The position numbers and the translations under genes were made by a program. From assembly GCF_020055675.1 (NCBI RefSeq), contig NZ_JAIPUS010000006.1:83456-147455 (forward strand): a stretch of 64,000 nt of DNA, read 5' to 3'. The DNA comes from Marivita sp. (GTDB lineage: Bacteria > Pseudomonadota > Alphaproteobacteria > Rhodobacterales > Rhodobacteraceae). The notes beneath the pieces are model-generated. The model did no database searches. It had not been told where the DNA came from and saw nothing but the letters and a program-made list of their open reading frames with translations. Shown piece by piece: positions 54,613-62,446 of this stretch. How positions within the stretch are numbered: the first letter of the stretch is position 1; the number at the start of each line of letters is the position of its first letter.

Positions 54613-55662
54613 CTACCATTCGCTTGATCCTTCCGCCTGCGCGTCGCTTTCCTCCACGCCGGCGACCAGCTTGACGTTCTCGGCCCCCAACGGGGCCAGG
54701 TCGTTGATGATATCCAGAAAGTCCGCTCCAACGAGCCGGTGCGCGCGCCTGAGAATGATCGGCAACGGGCTCGATGGCTCATGCTGTGCATAGTAAGTGA
54801 TTATCCGATCCAACGCCGCCTTCACATCGGCACGCGTTTCAATCTGGCCTGGCTCCCCACCGCCGCGTTGCATCGGGGCCCTTGCAGCCGGGGCGGCATC
54901 AGCGGCGTCTTCTTTTGGCGCACCTTCGGAAGTTTCGACATCCACGTATTTCGAAAGGACCTTCGAAATGCTCTCCAGAACTTTCTGCAAATCGTCCAGC
55001 GACGGCCCGAACCCCGGGGTCTTTTCGAGAAAGACGGCGTCGATTGCCCTGACATTCTCTAGAGCCTCCGCAGTCGCTTCGTAATAGGTTTTGAGTTCTT
55101 GGTCATCGGTGTCGGCAAACGCGGCATCGATCTCGTTTTTCGACATCCGTTTTTCGTCGTCCGCAGCCTCGACATCGCCCGTGGCAATCTCGATATCTTT
55201 CAAGGTGAGGCTTCCAAGCGCGCGACTGTTGGTCAATCGGGCCGAGGTCCTCAACCCGCGAATGATCGTGGCGCGCCCGCCAAGTCCGGTGACGGCATTG
55301 ATCCGCATCATCGGATCCATGTCATCTTCCTCGTCGAGCTGCGGATGGCAGGTTTCCCAATACTGCTCGAGGCATCCGCGAATATAACGCGTCATTTCCG
55401 CGAAACCGACAAGTCCGGTCAGCCGGATTTCGCTCTGCGCAAGATACACAGCTGCCCTGATGTCATGCGTCCGCTCGAGAACGGCCCGGGCCTTCTTTGC
55501 GAGATCCTTGTAGTCGGGATCCTTGGCCGCAACAATTTCCTCACCGGCTTGCCGTTCTTCCTCGGGCTGACCCGCCAGTTCCATCGCGATGAAATCGGGA
55601 TCATATTCGAGGTTGTCGCCGCTGGGCGCACCGTCACCATGTGATTTTAGGAGGTCGGACAA
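54613..55662 (-). CDS. tssA: T6SS protein TssA (ImpA_N domain)
   Basis: A protein of about 349 residues. I place the start at a TTG (55662) giving (M)SDLLKSHGDGAPSGDNLEYD, because AAAGG lies seven bases before it and homologues begin with this segment; the frame stays open to 55854 but that extension is AT-rich and unlike TssA. The ImpA_N domain has DPDYKDLAKKARAVLERTHD and the C-terminal part HEPSSPLPIILRRAHRLVGA, the VasJ-type ending. TssA starts and caps tube and sheath growth. It heads the T6SS operon. Confidence 0.9.
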   Translation of the reverse strand: MSDLLKSHGDGAPSGDNLEYDPDFIAMELAGQPEEERQAGEEIVAAKDPDYKDLAKKARAVLERTHDIRAAVYLAQSEIRLTGLVGFAEMTRYIRGCLEQYWETCHPQLDEEDDMDPMMRINAVTGLGGRATIIRGLRTSARLTNSRALGSLTLKDIEIATGDVEAADDEKRMSKNEIDAAFADTDDQELKTYYEATAEALENVRAIDAVFLEKTPGFGPSLDDLQKVLESISKVLSKYVDVETSEGAPKEDAADAAPAARAPMQRGGGEPGQIETRADVKAALDRIITYYAQHEPSSPLPIILRRAHRLVGADFLDIINDLAPLGAENVKLVAGVEESDAQAEGSSEW

Positions 55663-55720
55663 AGCAGCAACCTTTGAAAAAAAAGATAAAAATCGTATGA
55701 CACACAAATCGAGCAATAGA

Positions 55721-55749
55721 ACTATCGAAACGGTACCAAGTCTTTGCAA
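55721..55749 (-). promoter_or_regulatory. Candidate promoter of the T6SS operon
   Basis: On the minus strand TTGCAA (55749-55744) and GATAGT (55726-55721) lie 17 bases apart in the AT-rich section, about 60 bases before the tssA start. Each hexamer matches the sigma-70 consensus at four of six positions. Found by eye. Confidence 0.35.
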
Positions 55750-56039
55750 AAAATCCAGTGTAACTTGTGACCCAACGTAAATTTCTGAGATCTTTGAATA
55801 TGTTTTTTCTGTATTCACAAGACGACGTGTGCCGACACCGGCTTCTTCTTCCATAAAGCACCAGGACGTCGGGGATCAGCCCTGGACCGACCTCGTGGGT
55901 CGCCACAAAACGAACCGGCACCCGCAAGACGCGTCGAGCAATCACAGGCGCCTGCACTTGACCGATCCGGTGACTTCGCGTTTCCTTCCGGGTATCCTTG
56001 CAAAGTTCGGCGGGACAGGATGGACAGCCGAAACCGGGA

Positions 56040-56045
56040 TATAAT
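56040..56045 (+). promoter_or_regulatory. Candidate -10 element of the exbB operon
   Basis: A perfect TATAAT lies about 100 bases before the first gene of the operon. No good -35 hexamer is seen at 16-18 bases upstream, so activator dependence or chance are both possible. Confidence 0.3.
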
Positions 56046-56143
56046 TGTTAATCGCGTGCACGCGTATTTCTTGGACCAAGCGCTTTTGCGGCAGACATTT
56101 TTCAAGGCCCGACGCGGATCAGGCCACAGACCCGGAGGTCTAC

Positions 56144-56566
56144 ATGATCAATACCTCACCCTGGCTGACTGCCATCGCATGTATCTTGGTGGCGGCTGGT
56201 GCCAGTGCCCAGTCTGGCAATCTGTCAGTCGAGCTGAACAAGTTCGAAACCAGCGAAACCGGCGGGTGCCAGGCGTATTTCCTGTTTAGAAACGACACCG
56301 GGAAAAGTTTCGAAGGTTTCGAGATGAGCCTTGCGATCCTCGACTCCGGTGGGGTCATCGACCGGCTTTTGTCGATCGACGCGGCCCCCCTACCCGTCGA
56401 ACGGACAACGCTGAAACTTTTTGCGATCCCGGACATCGACTGCGCCGACATTTCGGAAATCGTCTTGCATGACATGCCCGCCTGCAAACCGCAGAACGAA
56501 GACGCGGTCGACTGTTTCGAATTCCTCGAACTTGGCAGCAAAACCGACGCCCAACTGGTGAAATGA
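56144..56566 (+). CDS. Small exported protein heading the exbB operon
   Basis: A 140-residue protein. MINTSPWLTAIACILVAAGASAQ is a signal peptide with a likely ASA-Q cut. The mature part looks like an all-beta domain (YFLFRNDTGKSFEGFEMSLA) with four cysteines (near 41, 104, 119, 127). GGAGG lies just before the ATG. It ends one base before exbB and so shares its mRNA. I do not recognise a family; periplasmic location is the safe statement. Confidence 0.8.
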   Translation: MINTSPWLTAIACILVAAGASAQSGNLSVELNKFETSETGGCQAYFLFRNDTGKSFEGFEMSLAILDSGGVIDRLLSIDAAPLPVERTTLKLFAIPDIDCADISEIVLHDMPACKPQNEDAVDCFEFLELGSKTDAQLVK

Positions 56567-56567
56567 T

Positions 56568-57191
56568 ATGTTTGCAGGATTTGCAGACCTTGGCACCGGC
56601 GCGCCGATCATCTTGCTGCTGGGTGGTCTGTCCGTGTTTTCGCTGGCCCTGATCGTCTACAAGATCGCACAACTGTGGTCGGTGACATCGAAATCCGACA
56701 CCCGGGAAGCGGCCCTGAACAGTTTCGAGTCTGGGAACCTGTCAGAAGCCCAAGCCAAGGCGACGCATGGTCAGACACCCGCCAACCGGGTGTTGGCGTT
56801 TGCGATCAAGTCCCTCGGTGAAGGGCGATCCGGCGCTGCATTGATGACCGAGCTCACACGTCGGGGAAACGAGGAGTTTGCGCAAATGTCGCGTCATATC
56901 CGGCTGCTGGAATTGATCGCGATGATTTCGCCGCTTCTCGGGCTCTTGGGAACGGTGCTCGGGATGATCCAGTCGTTTCAGGAACTCGAACTGGCCGAAG
57001 GAGCCGCGAATGCCTCGCTCCTGGCCGGCGGCATCTGGCAGGCGCTGTTGACAACCGCCGCAGGTCTGTTGGTGGCCATTCCCGCCGCAGTTGGCGCCAC
57101 GCTGCTTTCGGCACGTGCCGAACGCGGGGCACAGGTGATCGAAGGCGCCATCGCGCAACTCATGCTGATTGCGGATCAGCCGTCCAGGTAG
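56568..57191 (+). CDS. ExbB/TolQ/MotA-family proton channel protein
   Basis: A 207-residue three-segment membrane protein: about 10-32 (IILLLGGLSVFSLALIVYKI), 112-136 and 157-178. The second and third segments have the family cores SPLLGLLGTVLGMIQSF and TTAAGLLVAIPAAV, with the conserved Thr residues that line the channel. ExbB pentamers enclose ExbD and use proton flow to move a partner protein. Length fits ExbB/TolQ rather than flagellar MotA. It is followed by two exbD genes, not the usual tol genes, so it is not the housekeeping TolQ. Confidence 0.92.
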   Translation: MFAGFADLGTGAPIILLLGGLSVFSLALIVYKIAQLWSVTSKSDTREAALNSFESGNLSEAQAKATHGQTPANRVLAFAIKSLGEGRSGAALMTELTRRGNEEFAQMSRHIRLLELIAMISPLLGLLGTVLGMIQSFQELELAEGAANASLLAGGIWQALLTTAAGLLVAIPAAVGATLLSARAERGAQVIEGAIAQLMLIADQPSR

Positions 57192-57201
57192 GTGTGCCAA
57201 C

Positions 57202-57642
57202 ATGCATGACCCCGCGACAACCGTTCTCAAGCGCCCGACACCGCCGCGCGCGCTGATCTCGTTGGTGCCGATGATCGACGTGATGCTCATTCTGCTGGTC
57301 TTTTTCATGGTCACCTCCACCTACCTGAACCTCGACATGATCCCGGCCGTGGATCACGTGGATGACGCCTCGGACACGCCCGCCAGCGGCGTCGAGACCT
57401 CGGCCCGCACGATGTTGATCCGGGTTGGGGCAGATGGCGTGCCAACCATGCAGGGACAAAGCTTGGAAGCCCGGCAACTGGACGCGCTGTTGGTCCAAAG
57501 GCTGCAAAGCGCGCCCGATCTCCGGGTCATGGTGCTTCCGACAGGTGCGGCCGACATGCAGGCCCTGGTGGCGGTGATGGATATTGCCACGAGGGCCGGA
57601 GTCACCAACCTGCGCGTGATCCGGTTGGAGGCAACGGAATGA
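57202..57642 (+). CDS. ExbD/TolR-family protein, first paralogue
   Basis: A 146-residue protein with one membrane segment near 20-40 (ISLVPMIDVMLILLVFFMVT), which holds the proton-accepting Asp of the family (PMID motif). A periplasmic TolR-like domain follows, ending DIATRAGVTNLRVIRLEA. The start used at 57202 has AGGTAGG upstream. It overlaps the second paralogue by four bases. Confidence 0.92.
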   Translation: MHDPATTVLKRPTPPRALISLVPMIDVMLILLVFFMVTSTYLNLDMIPAVDHVDDASDTPASGVETSARTMLIRVGADGVPTMQGQSLEARQLDALLVQRLQSAPDLRVMVLPTGAADMQALVAVMDIATRAGVTNLRVIRLEATE

Positions 57643-58055
57643 AGCTGTCGCGACCGCCTGCACGCCAGCCCCCGGAAACCATCGTCGCCCTGATCGACGT
57701 GGTGTTTTTCCTGCTGGTGTTCTTCATGCTGATTGGTCGCATGGACGCCACGGCGCCGTTCGAGGTCAGCCCGCCAACCGCGACAACCGGCGCGACCATG
57801 CCGTCCGGCGGCATCACCCTGTCGGTGGCCGAGACCGGGGCGCTTGCCATTGACGGCGCTCGGATCGAAAGCGGCATGTTGATGGAAATCCTGTCGGACC
57901 GACTGGCCGGGAGCCCCGGGACACTCGTGCGCATCAATGCGCATCGACACGCCGAACTGCGCCATGTCCTGCCGCTTGTCGGCCGCATCGAAACGCTGGG
58001 CGCACGCGATGTGGTTCTTGTCGTCACACCCGAAACCGCCCCTCCGTCTCCATGA
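57639..58055 (+). CDS. ExbD/TolR-family protein, second paralogue
   Basis: A 138-residue protein with a short N-terminus, one membrane segment (VALIDVVFFLLVFFMLIG, about 14-32) keeping the essential Asp, and a periplasmic domain ending IETLGARDVVLVVTPE. It is clearly different from the first copy, so a mixed ExbD pair in one ExbB pentamer is likely. Start and stop overlap both neighbours (ATGA). Confidence 0.92.
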   Translation: MKLSRPPARQPPETIVALIDVVFFLLVFFMLIGRMDATAPFEVSPPTATTGATMPSGGITLSVAETGALAIDGARIESGMLMEILSDRLAGSPGTLVRINAHRHAELRHVLPLVGRIETLGARDVVLVVTPETAPPSP

Positions 58056-59686
58056 CGCATCCGGCCCTGATATGGATTGGTGCGCTCGCCATATCCGCCG
58101 GGCTTCACGCCGCAAGCGCCTACGGTTTGTATCTGGCGACGCGGCCGGGGAACGTTCCGGATCAGGCCCTTCCCGAGACGGAAATGCAGCTTTCCGCCTA
58201 CCGGGTGCAGCGCAGCGAGGCGCGCGAAACACGGTCAGAGTCCGATCAGGCAGCCTCTGGCGACACGTCTGGTTCCAACGTGAGCCAGGGCCGCATCGCG
58301 ACATCCCAAGCAGCCCCGATGACACCGGATACAGCGGCAGCCGACATCGCGACACCACGTGGCCGCAAACTGCGCGCCGATCTGGCGGATGCAACCGACG
58401 TGCAGAGCGTTGCCGACCCCGGAGCCGACATCGCCGCACAGTCCATCACGCAAACCGCGCTGGCACCATCAGCGACCCCCACAGGCGACGCGGTGGCATC
58501 GCGCCCATTGACACCCCTCCATGTCGCCCGATCGCAGCCTGTGTCCCAGACGACAGCGGTCACGGCCCGGCCTCCAAGCCAGCAGATCGCCGCGGCATCC
58601 CCGTCGAGCAATACGCTTGCACCGGCGCCGGTTGCCGGTCTTGCCCTGACCGGTGAGGACGCACTTTCGTCAATCCCCGCCGCCACGGTCCAGCCCGCAA
58701 CGATGCGGCCCGAACCGGGCGCTATAGAAAGCGAAATCCTTGATCAACCACAGCTTGATCGCGAGACGGCCGCCGAAGCGCCACCGCGCGCGCTGGCGGT
58801 CGCGCGACAAAGGTTTGACGCGCCACGCGCACCAGCGATTGTGCCACCGGCAGATCGCGCCAGGGCGAACCTGGCTTTTCCGGACCCGGACGATGGCCGC
58901 GTCGATCCGGTTTCGCTCGCCGCCTTCCAGAGCTTCAAGGAACCCGACGACCTGAGCAGGTCGGCAGCCGGGGTCCGCGACGGCATCAAGGCAACACTGA
59001 GCGCCATCCCCTGTTCACGTTTGCAGGTGCAGTACGATCCCGACGATAACAGCCTGCTCGTCTCGGGCCACGTGCCGGACCCGGAACTGCGTGATACCGT
59101 CGTGTCGGCCATGCAGGCGCAGATGGGACAAGACATCCCCGTGCGCGAAGGCCTCCTCATCCTGCCCCGCCCGCAATGCGGCGCCTTGTCCGGCATCGCC
59201 AGCGTCGGGTTGCCCCAATCCACCGATCAGATCACCAACCCCTTGCTGCTGGGCGAAGACACCCACGCGCGCGAGTTTCGCTATACTGCAGGAAGCCCGT
59301 TGGTGATGGCACTACAGGGCGCGGATTATGACGCCTATGTCTATGTCGATTACTTCGACGCCGATGGCAACGTGCTTCACTTAAGCCCCAACCAATACAC
59401 TCCCCTCGAAAAGACCGAGGCCAAATCGGAGCTTCAGATCGGTTCGGATCATGTCCTGGAACCGGGAGAACCCGGGCTCTACATCAAGATCGGCCCGCCG
59501 TTCGGACAGGAAATCGCGGTCGCCTTTGCTGCATCGACACCTCTTTATGATGGGGTCCGTCCATTGGTGGAGCCGGCGGCTGCTTATCTGGGCTGGTTAC
59601 GGGAAAAGGTCGCAGAGGCCCGCGTCAACGATCCGGATTTCAAAGGCGAATGGGTGTATTTCTTTATCTCGACCTCGGTCGAGTGA
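58052..59686 (+). CDS. TonB-like energy transducer with BON-like and DUF4384-like C-terminus
   Basis: A 544-residue protein. The N-terminal anchor (about 5-29) has Ser15 and His19 in ISAGLHAASAYGL, the SxxxH pattern and position of TonB Ser16/His20. About 270 residues of Ala/Pro/Thr-rich linker could span the periplasm. Instead of a TonB domain come a BON-like segment bounded by Cys321 and Cys376 (LLVSGHVPDPELRDTVVSAM) and a DUF4384-like domain (YVYVDYFDADGNVLHLSPN at 429-447, STPLYDGVRP at 495-504). The PpkA kinase of the T6SS ends in the same pair. The start overlaps the second exbD. Sequence features are direct; energy transduction is inferred. Confidence 0.82.
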   Translation: MTHPALIWIGALAISAGLHAASAYGLYLATRPGNVPDQALPETEMQLSAYRVQRSEARETRSESDQAASGDTSGSNVSQGRIATSQAAPMTPDTAAADIATPRGRKLRADLADATDVQSVADPGADIAAQSITQTALAPSATPTGDAVASRPLTPLHVARSQPVSQTTAVTARPPSQQIAAASPSSNTLAPAPVAGLALTGEDALSSIPAATVQPATMRPEPGAIESEILDQPQLDRETAAEAPPRALAVARQRFDAPRAPAIVPPADRARANLAFPDPDDGRVDPVSLAAFQSFKEPDDLSRSAAGVRDGIKATLSAIPCSRLQVQYDPDDNSLLVSGHVPDPELRDTVVSAMQAQMGQDIPVREGLLILPRPQCGALSGIASVGLPQSTDQITNPLLLGEDTHAREFRYTAGSPLVMALQGADYDAYVYVDYFDADGNVLHLSPNQYTPLEKTEAKSELQIGSDHVLEPGEPGLYIKIGPPFGQEIAVAFAASTPLYDGVRPLVEPAAAYLGWLREKVAEARVNDPDFKGEWVYFFISTSVE

Positions 59687-59860
59687 TCCGCGGAAACACG
59701 ATAACTGCGATTGGCCGAACTTGCTTTGCGCCCGCAGCCGCCTTACCGTCAGCGCATAAACGATGGCGTCCACATGCGGAAAACCGCCGCATGGGGACGA
59801 CGCACCGCAAAAAAATGAATTCACATACTCGTTTCAAGACGAAAGAAAGGCAGCAGAGCC

Positions 59861-60562
59861 ATGATTTCAAAGAAAACCGTTTCTCGTTTTGTCGGTCTGC
59901 CTGTTGTTTTCGGGCTGGTCACCACGCCTGTCCTGGCAACCACCCCTGACCCGGCGGCCAGCGGTCCGCCGGCCTCCTCGCTCGCTCAGATCGAAATCAT
60001 CTACCCGCGTTATGCACAGGTCGGGGGGGAAGAAATCGGCGGGTCGGAATCCGAACCCGGCGGCAACGACAACCCGCGTGTCGCGCGAACCGGCCCACCC
60101 GTGGAAGCGTCGGAAGCGCAAACCACGCAGATCGTGACCCGATTGAACCAGATCCAGCGCATCTGCGAATTCATGGGGGATGAGTACCGAATCGCATGTT
60201 TCGCAACCACATACCGTCAACTGGCCAACGATATCCCGGCGAATGGGGATTACGCGGACTCGCGTGACGTGCTTTTGGACACGGCACGCAGGCTCGACAA
60301 TCTGGCGCGCAGCAATCTTGATCGCAGCAAACCCGCGCTTCGGGCCCGGACTGACACGCCCAGCGGGCAAGTCCAGACACCACCGATGCGCGCTGTTCAG
60401 GCGCAGAGCGTCCCGGAGCTCAACCGGCAGGCCAGCGCCATCGTCGAGGAAGCGGAAACGGTGCTTCTGAGGTCCGCCAGCTCGGATGCCGCACGATCGA
60501 TCCATTACCAGCGCATCGCCGCTGCGGTCGGCTCGAACAAGGTGCTCCTCCGCTCGGGGTGA
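59861..60562 (+). CDS. Exported helical protein of unknown function
   Basis: A 233-residue protein with a signal peptide (MISKKTVSRFVGLPVVFGLVTTPVLA). An acidic, Gly-rich linker (GGEEIGGSESEPGGNDN) is followed by a helical region with two cysteines (RICEFMGDEYRIACFATTY) and a C-terminal helix pair (ASAIVEEAETVLLRSASSDA). It begins 174 bases after the TonB-like gene and may be its own unit. It ends four bases from the convergent caspase-like gene. No family recognised. Confidence 0.75.
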   Translation: MISKKTVSRFVGLPVVFGLVTTPVLATTPDPAASGPPASSLAQIEIIYPRYAQVGGEEIGGSESEPGGNDNPRVARTGPPVEASEAQTTQIVTRLNQIQRICEFMGDEYRIACFATTYRQLANDIPANGDYADSRDVLLDTARRLDNLARSNLDRSKPALRARTDTPSGQVQTPPMRAVQAQSVPELNRQASAIVEEAETVLLRSASSDAARSIHYQRIAAAVGSNKVLLRSG

Positions 60563-60566
60563 TCGA

Positions 60567-62072
60567 TCACTCCAGCCCGTAGGCCGCCCGGATACCGCGC
60601 TTGGTGCCGGGTCCGATGTCACCATCAATCGCCCCGGTGTAGAACTCGTAGGCCTGCAATTGCGCCTGTAGCTCGCGACGGGTTTCTTCGGCGAACATCG
60701 TCGGTCGCTCAAGCAGGAGGTTCAACACGTCCTGGCTGCCGCTTCGCAAAGCCGCATAGAGGTAGGACGCGGCGTCTTCTGGTCCCTTGTCGGGGATCAA
60801 CCCGTCGTCGATCAGCGCCGCGAAATTGAACTGCGCCTCCGGATGTCGCAGGTCCGCGGCGCGCTCAAACAACTCCAGCGCCTTGTCCGGATTTGCGCGC
60901 AGACCCAATCCACCCTGGTAGTGCAGAAAACCCAGGTCGTTGAGCGCATCCGCAAAGCCCTGATCGGCAGCCGCCCGGTACAGTTCCAATGCGCGCGCTT
61001 CGTCGATCTCGACGCCAATCCCCTGCTCGTAGAGCTTGGCCAGTTCCATCTGCGCCTCGGGCGACCCGCGCTCGACCGCCTGCTCAAGAAAGCTGACAGC
61101 CTGTTCGGGATCGAACCTCGTATCCTCCGGGTTCAGGCGGATATAGGCCAAGCCAAGCATGGATCGCGTATCGCCAAGATTGGCCAAGGCCAACAGCTGC
61201 GACTCCTGGTCAGGGCGCAGTTGCGACCAGGTTTTCGACGGTTCTTCGGTCGCCAGATCGGTTTCGCCATCCGGTGCCCCGGACAGGTAGAATGGCTTCC
61301 CGGTGAGCGAACCATAGGTATAGGGTTCCTGCAGATTGCGGGTTTCCCGAAGCACCGCGTCGCGCACCTGCCGGAACATGAGGCTGATCTCGAGGCCCGG
61401 CTTTGCCATCTTTTCCATCAGTGCGCGGGCATAGGGGCTGTTGCCTTGCGTCCCGTCCAAAGCGACCTGCCCGTCCTTGGCCGCGAACGCGACAAGCGTG
61501 CCCCGGTCCGGGTTGGCCGGGGCCAGCCCCCCGACACCCCGCGTCGCCTGATCGGTCGATTGCAGTTCCGATTGGGCCACGGCATCGGTATCGATCTGAC
61601 CGCCCAAGGGATTGTCGCGGCAGCTGTCGAGGATCACGATCCGCATGACGCGCGCTTTCTCGACCACTTGCAGCATCTCCTTGAGCGACACGGATTGCTG
61701 CTGCACCTCGATATTGGAGGTGGGTTGCGCATCGACCGGGATCAGGAAGTTCTCTCCCTGCACCTCGATCCCGTGACCCGCGAAGTAGATCAGGGCGAGA
61801 TCTGCCGTTTCTGCGCGAAACGAGAAATCATCCATCACCTGTCGCAACTCGGCGAGGCTCAGGTCGATCCCCCGCGTCACGTCGAACCCGATCTCCGTGA
61901 GCGTTTCCGCCAGACCCTCGGCATCGTTGCGCGTGTTGGTCAGCGTCGGGATCGACTCATATTCACCCAGACCAATGACAAGAGCAACGCGATCCGGGCT
62001 GGCGAGTGCCAAAGTGAAGGACGATGCCAGCAGCAGGAAAGGCAGGACGAACAGACGGACGATGCAGCTCAT
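60567..62072 (-). CDS. Exported caspase-like protein with Sel1 repeats and peptidoglycan-binding domain
   Basis: A protein of about 501 residues. The start at 62072 gives a clean signal peptide (MSCIVRLFVLPFLLLASSFT); in-frame ATGs upstream are possible. The peptidase C14 domain has RVALVIGLGEYESIPTLTNT, catalytic His near 100 (YFAGHGIEV) and Cys near 151 (ILDSCRDNP). Sel1 repeats follow (AQMELAKLYEQGIGVEIDEA), and the last 30 residues match a peptidoglycan-binding fold (FYTGAIDGDIGPGTKRGIR). Both catalytic residues are kept, so an active periplasmic protease is plausible. It is convergent with the exbB-linked genes. Confidence 0.88.
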   Translation of the reverse strand: MSCIVRLFVLPFLLLASSFTLALASPDRVALVIGLGEYESIPTLTNTRNDAEGLAETLTEIGFDVTRGIDLSLAELRQVMDDFSFRAETADLALIYFAGHGIEVQGENFLIPVDAQPTSNIEVQQQSVSLKEMLQVVEKARVMRIVILDSCRDNPLGGQIDTDAVAQSELQSTDQATRGVGGLAPANPDRGTLVAFAAKDGQVALDGTQGNSPYARALMEKMAKPGLEISLMFRQVRDAVLRETRNLQEPYTYGSLTGKPFYLSGAPDGETDLATEEPSKTWSQLRPDQESQLLALANLGDTRSMLGLAYIRLNPEDTRFDPEQAVSFLEQAVERGSPEAQMELAKLYEQGIGVEIDEARALELYRAAADQGFADALNDLGFLHYQGGLGLRANPDKALELFERAADLRHPEAQFNFAALIDDGLIPDKGPEDAASYLYAALRSGSQDVLNLLLERPTMFAEETRRELQAQLQAYEFYTGAIDGDIGPGTKRGIRAAYGLE

Positions 62073-62446
62073 GTCAGATATGCTTTCGCTGATTGCGGTG
62101 GGCTTGGACTTTATCATACGCAACATGGACGTGGATTTCACTCACTTCTTCGCGAAACCCTGGATGGTTCAGCCAGAACCCTGATCTTTCAGGAGGACGT
62201 TAACGACGCATGGGAAAGCTAGACTGCCAATAAACATTCGCGGCAGGCCAAGCTTGACTCGACTCCGTTTAATACGGCTCAATGTCGCCACGATAATTGA
62301 TCATCAAACCGCTCTTGCCCCAAAGATACGCAGGACGGTCACGTTCATGACGGTATTTAAGTGTCCTGCGCTCCAGCAGCGAAAATATAATTGCAATGGC
62401 TCACTGCTGTGTTGGCGGGTGCCATGATCAAAAAAATGGATATACC
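62073..62446. other. Intergenic stretch, divergent promoters likely
   Basis: This 374-base gap separates the caspase-like gene (minus) from the next frame (plus). It is AT-richer than its surroundings near 62380-62440. No gene, RNA or strong hairpin was recognised. An in-frame ATG at 62396 could extend the plus-strand protein by 17 residues. Confidence 0.5.

Larger units (their letters stand above)
55663..56143. other. Shared control region between T6SS operon and exbB operon
   Basis: This 481-base gap separates two divergent operons. Its left 200 bases are AT-rich with runs of A and T; the right half has ordinary composition. No gene is convincing. Candidate promoters are listed at 55721-55749 (minus) and 56040-56045 (plus). 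Confidence 0.6.

Noticed and set aside
55743..55750. TTTGCAAA in the T6SS promoter region as a PccR site
   Set aside because: It is a single palindromic octamer in AT-rich DNA and overlaps a candidate -35. The sites near pccB and pccR are tandem, so this is probably chance.
56568..58055. ExbB/ExbD genes as a Zorya-type phage defence system
   Set aside because: Zorya needs a MotA-like ZorA with long tail, a MotB-like ZorB and helicase or nuclease genes. Here are short ExbB/ExbD proteins and a TonB-like partner, with no nucleic-acid enzyme nearby.
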